Assembly: GCA_949358305.1 (NCBI GenBank)
Contig: OX442314.1
Location: 20,267,060-20,331,059 of the forward strand
Source of the DNA: Strigamia acuminata
Lineage: Eukaryota > Arthropoda > Chilopoda > Geophilomorpha > Linotaeniidae
Length of the DNA stretch: 64,000 nt
Reading direction: 5' to 3'
Positions 1 to 8,700 of the stretch are shown here, piece by piece. A model generated the notes under the pieces. That model saw nothing but the letters and a program-made list of their open reading frames with translations, was not told where the DNA came from and ran no database searches. How positions within the stretch are numbered: the stretch's first letter is position 1; every line of letters starts with the position of its first letter. The position numbers were made by a program, and so were the translations under genes.

Positions 1-1
1 G

Positions 2-1336
2 CTTGGGAAAATGATCTTGATAGTTGTCGACGCCTATTCAGGCTGGATAGAGGCGCAGGCAGTGACCACAGCATCCACCAATGCCACGATTGCGGTTTTG
101 CGACGTTTGTTCGCAGCTTTTGGCCTGCCATTGACGGTGGTGTCCGATAATGCGACCTGTTTTTCGTCACAGGTCTTTCGCGATTTTTTGGCGGGAAATG
201 CCATCACCCAGTTGTGGTCACCACCGTACCATCCACAAAGCAACGGTCAGGCCGAATGCGCGGTCCGAGAGGTCAAGCAGCGGCTGGCCAAGGTTGTGGC
301 CGGCGACCTGGACACGCGCGTCGCTCGTGTGCTTTTTGCCCAACACTCGTCCGTGGGGGGAAGGGATGGGCTTTCCCCTGCGCACCGTTTCTTGGCGCGA
401 CCTTTTCGCACTCACCTGCAGTCCGCGATTGTTGGCTTTGGCGATTCAGGTCCGGACCAAGCAGAGGACTCCATCGCTGGTCGCAGTTTCCAGGCGAACG
501 AGGCGGTGTGGTATCGGGTGTTTCCAGCGGCGGTCAAGGCATGGCGAGCGGCGCTCGTGCTCCGCAGAAAAGGAGCAGTCCTGTACGACGTCAGAGATGT
601 CGAGAGCGGTAAAGTGCACGTGCGACACGTCAACCAATTGAAGAGGCGAGCCTTGAGTGCATCTTCGCCTCCTGTCGATCGTGTGCGACAAATACCTGTT
701 GTAGAGCCAGGGAGTCGTGATGTTGTGTTGATGAGTTCGCCTCCCGCGGATTTGGATGACTCTCAGTGGTTGTTGTCAGCTCCGGGAGCGGTGCTGGGCG
801 TTGTGTCTTCATCCTCAAGTGACTCTTGGTTTGACATTTTTGATACTTCTAATGAATTATTAATTCCAGAAGCGGACTTACCTGTGGTTGAGTTGGTTGA
901 GCAGGTGGTTCTGCCCGATGAGCCAGTTCCTCCAGCTCTGGACGTGGTTGTTGACCGCAGACGTTTGAGCGTCTGCCTTGAGCGTATTGACGACGTGGTT
1001 GCCGGTTTGGTTCCGGTGGCAAACATCGTGCCAGCCCATCCACTTGCGGCGGACGGTGTTCGGGTTGTGAGCCCCCATGGGAGCAGTACCTCATCCGATG
1101 AGGATGTTCTCGTTGCCAGCCTTGGCGCCGGGCGCGTGCCGTCCTTGGTTGGGGAGCGATCAGATGAGGAGCAAGCGGTGGCATCGTCATCCACCGGTCG
1201 CCCGGTGCGTAACAAGCAGCAGCCTGCATGGATGCTCGACCCTAGTGTCGTGTTGACGTCAACAAAGAAGAGAACCAGGGGCCCGAAGAAACCCAAGCCG
1301 AAGCAAGAGCGAGTTGATGATCAAGACACGGAATGA
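2..1336 (+). CDS. Retrotransposon pol fragment: integrase catalytic core plus long C-terminal tail
   Basis: This is the C-terminal part of a retroelement polyprotein, open at the left window edge; the first in-frame ATG is at 11. Counting from that ATG, the integrase catalytic triad is visible as D7, D46 and E82. The last two have 35 residues between them, the D,D(35)E spacing of retroviral-type integrases. The YHPQSNGQAE block holding the Glu is typical of Ty3/Gypsy and related integrases. After about residue 200 the protein becomes a Ser/Val/Asp-rich tail and then a basic C-terminus near residues 395-441. No internal stop or frameshift is seen in the visible part, so the element could be young. 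Gag, protease and reverse transcriptase would lie left of the window. Confidence 0.85.
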   Translation, partial: LGKMILIVVDAYSGWIEAQAVTTASTNATIAVLRRLFAAFGLPLTVVSDNATCFSSQVFRDFLAGNAITQLWSPPYHPQSNGQAECAVREVKQRLAKVVAGDLDTRVARVLFAQHSSVGGRDGLSPAHRFLARPFRTHLQSAIVGFGDSGPDQAEDSIAGRSFQANEAVWYRVFPAAVKAWRAALVLRRKGAVLYDVRDVESGKVHVRHVNQLKRRALSASSPPVDRVRQIPVVEPGSRDVVLMSSPPADLDDSQWLLSAPGAVLGVVSSSSSDSWFDIFDTSNELLIPEADLPVVELVEQVVLPDEPVPPALDVVVDRRRLSVCLERIDDVVAGLVPVANIVPAHPLAADGVRVVSPHGSSTSSDEDVLVASLGAGRVPSLVGERSDEEQAVASSSTGRPVRNKQQPAWMLDPSVVLTSTKKRTRGPKKPKPKQERVDDQDTE

Positions 1337-1431
1337 AAAGAATTCGTTTTATTTTGATGCTGTTTATTTAGATTCTTTGGAAAACTCAGTTAAAATTTGT
1401 GACTTGATTTAGTACAAATTTGGGGGAATAG

Positions 1432-1640
1432 TGTTATGTTCAGAATAATTGTTTTGGTACAAATGGATTGTATTTCACGTTGGAATTGTTGGAGTGGTTG
1501 TCGTTGGCAACCACTCATAAATAAATTACTTGTCATGTCAAGCTTGAATTGATTGCACGTCTGTTTTTATTCCGCCTATTCAAGTAGAATAGGCCTGTAG
1601 TTGTTAGTGTGGATTTCAGAGCATGGAAAACACTAAACGC
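1432..1640 (+). repeat. Putative 3' LTR with two perfect hairpins
   Basis: The region starts with TGTTATG just after a purine-rich tract. It holds two perfect inverted repeats: GAGTGGTTG/CAACCACTC (1492-1500 with 1508-1516) and GCCTATTC/GAATAGGC (1574-1581 with 1587-1594). AATAAA at 1520-1525 follows the first hairpin directly and could be the element's polyadenylation signal. The 3' boundary is uncertain; homology to the pickpocket gene begins at 1641. The matching 5' LTR is outside the window. Confidence 0.5.
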
Positions 1641-2312
1641 GGAAAATACAACAACGAGATTAGAAATTGTAGCAATCACAAAGGTAAATAAACGCATAAC
1701 TTTAACACAGTTTAATTAAATATTAAAAATGCAATCTGTTTTGCATTTTTCCTTTAGTTTAATCGATTGCAACCTTGTATAACAGAAGATGAATACAGAA
1801 AATGCACAAATGACTGCTATGATCAAGTTATACACGACGGATTTGATGAGTTGGAAGTAAAGGAACCAAACAAAACATTTTGTAGGTAAGTAACCACCAA
1901 TTTATTTTCACGATTGCTGAATGGCTTTTAACACACTACGTTCTATATTGGCAGGTATCCATTTTTAAAATCCAACAACAAATTTAAAAACTGTCGCAGT
2001 GGAGAGGATGTTCTTGAGACTCCGTATGAATTATTCACTCAGGACATTTCTACTTGCAACTGTCCGAAGCGCTGTACCAAAACTATATACAGCATAATTG
2101 GAGTTCGAGAATATTTCCCTACTTTGACTGGCATCACGTTAATTTTAAAGAATTGTGTTAACTACAATGATGTAGTCGATGAATATTACATGTATACCAT
2201 TTCCAGTCTATTCAGTGATCTGGCCGGAAATATTGGTTTCTGCATTGGAATTTCCTTACTGGGCACGATGCAGTATCTAGTCAAATTTATTATTCGATTA
2301 TTCAAACCATAA
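1641..2312 (+). pseudogene. Pickpocket-type DEG/ENaC channel gene, 5'-truncated tandem copy
   Basis: These are the last part of exon 4 (1641-1683), exon 5 (1758-1885) and exon 6 (1955-2312) of a second copy of the channel gene at 3370-5233. Exon limits, splice sites, introns and about 190 bp of 3' flank match the downstream copy almost base for base. Exon 6 keeps the extracellular Cys-rich segment, TM2 and the GIS selectivity-filter motif, with one extra codon relative to the other copy (REYFPTL against REYTLS). The reading frame is intact. Exons 1-3 and the start of exon 4 are missing here, and sequence immediately upstream is retrotransposon. Two readings are possible: the element inserted into exon 4 and the 5' exons lie further left, or the duplication was partial. 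In either case the transcript is likely disrupted. Confidence 0.8.
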
Positions 2313-2664
2313 GAAAACACGAAATACACCTTTCTTTCATTCTTATTCAATCAAAACGCGAACTCTTAATACGTCATTTCTTTATTAAACACAAACAAAA
2401 GTGACCTAATTTATCTTACCCCCTACCCTACTAGTATAACAAGCACAAGTCTCATAAAATATACTCGGTATAACTTTCATATGAAATAGGAAGGGAGTTT
2501 GGTCGAATCAAAATTTCGTTTTAATTCCATCATGTTTGGTGCACGTTTGGTGCACGTATTTCTCACGTATTATTAAGTTATTTTCACCGGGCATTTTCAC
2601 CGGTTTTGGCCGTTCTAGGTAAATTGTGTTTTTTTTATTTTTTTTTTAGTAAAATGCAATGTTT

Positions 2665-2697
2665 GCTGATTTATGATGTAAAGCATCATAAATCAGC
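2665..2697. repeat. Perfect 14-bp hairpin
   Basis: GCTGATTTATGATG (2665-2678) is followed by a 5-base loop and its exact reverse complement (2684-2697). Similar GCCGTTCTAG words lie on either side, at about 2609 and 2723, in direct orientation. It may be the core of a small foldback element; the function is unknown. Confidence 0.6.
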
Positions 2698-2725
2698 TGT
2701 ACCCGTCAAAATAACCGGTCTAGCC

Positions 2726-2810
2726 GTTCTAGTGTTAAACTAATCAGTAACCGATCAAGCATATACGCCACATTTTTATGTTTTGGTTCATTCAACTGTG
2801 CCATAATCCT
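2726..2810 (-). pseudogene. 85-bp copy of a BAZ1B exon fragment
   Basis: The 85 bp match 9325-9409 with six mismatches by eye and no gaps. The source is the 5' part of BAZ1B exon 7 (9249-9407) plus the two bases of its splice-acceptor AG. Similarity stops at that boundary. The preceding exon's end is not attached, so this is not a simple retrocopy of spliced mRNA. Orientation in the window is the same as the source. It is too short to code for anything. Confidence 0.8.
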
Positions 2811-3369
2811 CACCATTTCTTTGTGTCAAATTCAGACTATTTATTGATGGTCTTATTTCATGTTATTTATTTGCTTCGCAGCTGAAGCTTATTTAGCAAA
2901 TTTACTAATTGCTGATTAGATTAAAGCAAAGATGTGTTGTTGCTATTTTTCCAACAGACGAAATTAAGATTTTGAAAATGCTGGTAGACTAACAGAACAC
3001 ACTTTCGGAATATAATAAATTTGACTTCCGTGAGGTTGTTAACATTAATATTGCAGAGAACAAGATAAAAAAAAATGCTAAAATTGATTGTTTCGTGTAA
3101 TTACGAAGTAGGTTTATTATTCGTAGGTCATAAACCTATTTCCACACAATTTAAAATTGCACTAATGCAAATACTGTTGACATAAAAACGCGCTTGATGA
3201 AGATTGAAGACCGAGTTGTTGTAAAACACTATAGCAATAAATTTTTATTATGATGAGGTACCAAGTACAACTACAATTATTATTATCGTTTTAATTAATG
3301 CTATAAACTAAACTCACTAGATAGAGGCGTAGTGGGTACTGAACGGTTTATTCCCTGCTCAGACGTGAG

Positions 3370-5233
3370 ATGGAAAACATCCGAAAATTGCCCGTGTCCA
3401 CCGTGCGAATACACCGCACCATTCCCATTCCAAAATCCCGTTCTCGTGCTCGTGTCACTAAACTCAAAACTCTACTCAACGCGTTTGCCACTTGCATAAG
3501 TATTGCTGTATGTTCGTGGCAAGTTGGAACGTGCGCGAAGAAATACTTCGATCGGCCCATCGGTACAACAGTTTCCGTAGAAACAGTCAATGGGTTTACA
3601 TTCCCTGTATTGCACTTATGTCCGTACGATTCACTGGGGAATATGTACCGAGCTTTCGAAAATATCTGTAATAATCATTCTAAGTGTAGAGATGATAGTC
3701 TTGAAAATCAAAGGTATTTGCCATATATGGAAGAATTGAATATAACCGTTCAAGATCTGTGGTCACACAATGCAATCCAAATGATTCGATCAAATTTTAC
3801 GAGTGTGAGTTATGCGCAAGTATAAATGATTGTTTACTTAATTTTCTTCCATTTTTCAGTGCCAAGGCTCGTTAAATAAAAGTACTTGCGAAAAGATTAT
3901 GAACAATACCTACACCCAGAGGAACGCGACATTTCTGGATGTATCTTACGCCAAATGCTATGTTTTAAACGTTACTGGTACGATAAACTAAAAACATGCA
4001 ATACCGTATGGTATATTGAAACGAAATCTGGCTGAATTTGCGAACCTTGTGCATCAAAAGGCATCTGGTAGTTGACAAAACAATATCAGCCAAATTAATA
4101 TAAAATTCATATAGAAAGACATGTTTTGTTGTTTAAATATTGAGTGCATGCCCACTGCGGCTGAAAACAGACCAAATCGGCCGCCATTTTTGAAGTTAGA
4201 TCGAGACAAGCAGTTTAAAAAGTAGTCTAAATGTGTTGTTTAAAATGACGTTTAGTCTAAATTACTTTTGGAATGTGCCTAGTATGATGAATTAATTAAA
4301 TTGTGTGCACTTAACATTTTTTTTAAGATGTCTACTGGAATAGTCGAATTATGCCACTGACTGCTTGGATTGTCACTATATCTAAAAAGCCAACTTCTTC
4401 TTTAGAAGAATTAATACTATCGGTAAATTACTGGCTAATTTTAAATAACTCACTAAATCAAAACTGTGTGCTAATTTTTCTTAAAATTTTTATATGACAG
4501 CCCACTGCTGTGGAAAGTGCAGATTCAAACGACACAAGGATGTTGTTTCCTTTCGGGTTTTACAGGGAAAATACAACTACGAGATTAGAAATTGTAGCAA
4601 TCACAAAGGTAAATAAACGCTTAACTTGAACTCAGTTTAATTAAATATTAAAAATAAATCTGTTTTGCATTTTTCCTTTAGTTTAATCGAGTGCAACCTT
4701 GTATAACGGAAGATGAATACAGAAAATGCACTAATGACTGCTATGATCAAGTTATACACGACAGATTTGATGAGTTGGAAGTAAAGGAACCAAACCAAAC
4801 ATTTTGTAGGTAAGTAACCACCAATTTATTTTCACGATTGCTGAATGGCTTTTAACACACTACGTTCTATATTGGCAGGTATCCATTTTTAAAATCCAAC
4901 AACAAATATAAAAACTGTCGCAGTGTAAAGGATGTTCTTGAGACTGCTTATGAATTATTCACTCAGGACCTTTCGACTTGCAACTGTCCGAAGCGTTGTA
5001 CCAAAACTTTATACAGCATAATTGGAGTTCGAGAATACACCCTTTCGACTGGCATCACGTTAATTTTAAAGCATTGTGTTAACTACAATGATGTAGTCGA
5101 TGAATATTACATGTATTCCATGTCCAGTCTATTCAGTGATCTGGCCGGAAATACTGGTTTCTGCATTGGAATTTCCTTACTGGGCACGATGCAGTATCTA
5201 ATCAAATTTATTATTCGATCATTCAAACCCTAA
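3370..5233 (+). CDS. Pickpocket-family DEG/ENaC sodium channel subunit
   Basis: Predicted amiloride-sensitive-type cation channel subunit of the plasma membrane. Six exons join in phase: 3370-3804, 3860-3977, 4328-4422, 4501-4608, 4682-4809, 4879-5233 (412 aa, short for the 450-600 usual in the family). A hydrophobic stretch near residues 35-50 could be TM1. It is followed by a finger/palm region with CYVLN, a variant of the family's CYTFN, and the Cys-rich segment CNCPKRCT. TM2 near the C-terminus carries SSLFSDLAGN and the GIS filter motif. The N-terminal cytosolic part is short (about 30 residues), so an upstream exon may be missed. It is a tandem duplicate of the truncated copy at 1641-2312. 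Intron 2 contains a MITE-like element. Substrate and tissue cannot be inferred. Confidence 0.85.
4098..4279 (+). mobile_element. MITE-like element, copy 1 (degraded left end)
   Basis: Lies in intron 2 of the channel gene. From about 4098 to 4279 it aligns along its length with the reverse complement of 21740-21911, sharing runs such as TGTTTTGTTGTTTAAAT and TGTTTAGTCTAAATTAC. Its right end reads GGAATGTGCC followed by TA; the left terminal repeat is eroded. Confidence 0.7.
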
Positions 5234-5749
5234 GAAAACACGAAACGCACCTTTCTTTCATTCTTGTTCAATCAAAACGCGAACTCTTAATTAATTAATA
5301 CGTCATTTCTTTATTAAACCCAAACAAAAGTGACCTAATTTATCTTACCCCCTATAACAAGCACAAGTCTCATAAAATATATAACTTTCATAGGAAATAG
5401 GAAGGAAGTTTGGGTGACAATAAAAACTTTTCATTACAACTTGGAATGCAATAAATACTTAAAATCTGGTGCCAAAAATAAAATCTCAACCGTCTGAGGT
5501 ATTTATTCTTACATCAAAGTGTGCAAATTTCTCACCATCTATTACACTACCACATGAAGAACAGTTCAAAGTTATTAGTTACATCACTATACCGATCTTT
5601 AGGGTTAGAGTATATAATAATCCTCCATTGCAAATCCTGCACACACAAATCTTTTTATACACATCATTGGAAAACACTCGAGAACTCTCCTTCTTAACAG
5701 AATAAGGAAGAATAAAAATATCAAAAAACGTAAAAATAATAAAAGTCAA
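5234..5749. other. Convergent intergenic region
   Basis: Sits between the channel gene (+) and the end of BAZ1B (-). The first ~180 bp are 3' flank shared with the truncated duplicate. A 78-codon open frame at 5469-5705 has no recognisable domain and no splice context; I do not call it. Confidence 0.5.
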
Positions 5750-8700
5750 TCACTCATCGTCGTCGTCGCGGCCCAGAGCTCGACGTAATGCGCGCGCTTC
5801 TCGGCTTGAGATCTTGGAACCGTTCGGATTATCATCCGTTAATTCCTAAAATAAAAATAAAAAATAAAAATTTAATAACTTGATCATATAACCACAATCG
5901 CATCAAATGCTAACATTGATACGCTGGCGTAAACGCATGGTTATTTGTTGTTCCGACTGAATATCGCCATCTTTGCTATTCGCAAGTCTCTTTGGTTTCA
6001 CCTTTTTCGTGTCATCCTCTTGCGGAACGCTTAACTTCCACTTTTGCCATTTTTTCCTCGCAGTTTTTATAGATTTCGGTTTTTTCCCGGTTTGACAGGG
6101 ATTACAGACCCAATTTCCACTGTTAAGACAAACAAAACGTCACAACATGTAACAAATTTCAGTTATTTCAGCATCCAAATCATCAAATACCGTGGTTTAT
6201 TGTGCATGGGCGGCACGTGACAAAACGTGTGGTAACCCAATTTGCACTTGCTGCATTGAGCCACATCTTCATCTCCACCGCACAAACAACATTCGGAATT
6301 CTGATTGCAATCGGAATCCGACTCGTTCTGCTCGTCGCCATCTTCCTCCTCGTCGGCATCTTCATCCTCGTCGGCATCTTCGTCCTCCGACGCTTCGCTC
6401 CACTGCTCCTTCACCACCTGTTCTCTCCGAGTAGATCTCGTCACCCTCGCGGTGGTGCTTCGAAGTCGACGTTCAGCGGTTGGGGGCTCCCTTTCGCAAA
6501 CTGTAATTTGATCTTCGTCAGTTTGTCGCGTTTGCTGCTTCTCCATTCTGTCTTTTTGCCGGACCGAAGTGGGCTACATCGTAGTAAACAAAAACAATTA
6601 ACAACTCGCCATCACCGTCAAACAAACTTAAATACCTGACACGCCGGACAAATCCAGTCGCCTTGAGGTACATGAGACAGAGAAGGACGCAGGCATAACA
6701 AATGAAAAGCCAAATTGCAGTTGTCACACAAAATCAACACCAAATCCTCATCTTTGCGGCGACATATTTTGCATTTCTAAAAAAAAAAAAAAAAAAAGAA
6801 AAAAACGATTAATTAATTAAAATAAATTAATTTCATACTGATTTTTTAATTTTTTTTAAAATTTCTTACGGCATTTTCTGTCGATTTTTCCCACAAAATG
6901 CATGCATCGAGAACGCCGAGTAACACATGTAAACGCGACATCGTGGTACACTGCTCAACATTTTCGATCCATTTTTGCAACTTGCCACTATCCTCCTCTT
7001 CGTCGTTCACGTATTTCACTTTCATAATTCCCTGTAAAAAGCGCGGTAGGACGTTGGCTTGCGTCTCCAGAAGACAGGGAATTAAATCCTGGATCCCTGT
7101 GGCCGTCTGAAGACGCTTTTCCCACTGACTCAAATTGGGAACTCCACCTAACACCCCCTTCCGTAATCGAACTTCGGTCTCGGTCAACTCCTTCTTGAAA
7201 GCCTCCAACAGCTCTCTGTCGCCATCGGACGGTTTCAATAACAATTGTTGAATTCTGGCAACGAAAATCAAAATAAATCGCAAAATTCTTCACAAAAAAA
7301 ATAATAAAACACTAAAAAAAATCACTTTTTTAAATTGAACGTCCGGGAAATCTCGCTTTGCTTCTTCTTCAATTTATTCAATAAATGTGACTCTCTAATC
7401 CCATTCGGGGCTAATGATTTCATCAAAGCTTCTACGTCACTCATCTTTTTATAATGGAACCACAAATTCTGCCCCATCACAGGAAATCTACAAATAACCT
7501 CAAAAAATTAAACTTAATTCGGAAAAATTAATTTCTCTCGCTCACGTTAAATCCTTATCGGTGTTCCGGTTCTTCAAACTCGACAAAGGTTCGTCGTCGC
7601 TGTCAGACACATCGATCACCTCGAATTCTTCTATTTTCTGCGACTGCGTCGTGTAATCGCTGTGTTCGCTCGCCCAACCCTTTTCCAAATAAAGGCCGAT
7701 AGTACCGTGCGTAAACAACCAATAACGAGTATGATTTCGATCATATCCGAGTGACGTTTGCCGTAAAGTGGTACCAGCGGCCAAACTCGCCACTTTGTAA
7801 CTCTCTTCCAATTCATCTTTACGCGATAATATGTATTTCTTTTCCCGCTCTTTTGACTGCTCTTCGAACAGCCTGAATCAAACGTTATCAAAATTAAAAA
7901 AAAAATTCATAAGAAAGCATAAAACTTGAGAAAATTATACTTGTCTTTCAATTTCCTCCTTTCTTCCAATCTCCTCCTTTCCTCCAACGCAGTCAGGCGA
8001 CGGCTCGAAAGTAAACGGCTTCGCGGTTGCTCGGCCTCGGTCTCGGCGGGAGCTGGTGTAACGTTTACATCACTTTTATCTTTTTGTACGAGCGGACTAT
8101 CCGTTTCAGTAGCAATTGGTGCTGGAGTATTTTTTTCAGAAACGTTTTCCTCTTTTTCTTTTCCATCGTCGTTCGGTTTCGCCTTTTCATCTTTAGCCCA
8201 CTGTCCTTTACTCAACGTAATTAATTTCTTTTGTTCCAATAAATCTTTCCTGGAATAATTTAAAAATAAATTAAACGACAAAAATAAATATAAATTTAAA
8301 TTTATATCAACCATATTTGTGATGCATTTTTATGCTTCTGCTCCATGTAGTCCTGCACGGAGTAGGAGTTCATGATTCGGTGACAAATACCGATTATAAT
8401 GCTTAATTTGTGTTGTGGAATCAACTGATAAAGTTCTGACGTTTCCAACTGAGATAAAATATTCTCCGGCTATTTTCCAAACCAAAATAAATAATTAACA
8501 AACTGAAATTTTCGGTACAAGCAAAAAAAAAATAATTATCATCTTACAACATCTTCAATTTCCTCAGTCGGTTCAGCACCACCCACATTTATTTCAGTTT
8601 CGTCGTGTCTACGAAGACAAAGACGAACCAATTCCGAGGTAGTGTGAATATTGATGGGTAAATCGGACAGACGAACACCGAGTTCTTCGTAATCGTCCGC

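Larger units (their letters stand above)
1..1640 (+). mobile_element. LTR retrotransposon, 3' end (Ty3/Gypsy-like)
   Basis: The left edge of the window lies inside a retroelement. Its integrase reading frame is open from base 2. After the stop at 1334-1336 comes an untranslated stretch, then a purine-rich run with GGGGGAA (about 1422-1429), as expected of a polypurine tract, and then TGTTATG at 1432, which could start the 3' LTR. The element is visibly richer in GC than the surrounding AT-rich DNA. It abuts a pickpocket gene copy in the middle of that gene's exon 4. The right boundary is approximate because no target-site duplication or LTR pair can be checked from this side. Confidence 0.8.
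2313..3369. other. Intergenic spacer between the two pickpocket copies
   Basis: Homology to the downstream copy continues through the 3' flank to about 2505. The spacer then holds a perfect hairpin (2665-2697), an 85-bp fragment of a BAZ1B exon (2726-2810), and AT-rich DNA that must contain the promoter of the intact channel gene. No further coding exon is recognisable. Confidence 0.6.

Noticed and set aside
5469..5705. 78-codon plus-strand open frame
   Set aside because: Starts in AT-rich flank between convergent genes, has no domain, signal peptide or splice context, and is not present as a conserved frame in the duplicated upstream copy.
6192..6639. Plus-strand open frames rich in Ser/Leu
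   Set aside because: Antisense shadows of the acidic linker and PHD exon of BAZ1B, where repeated GAC/GAG codons keep the opposite strand open.
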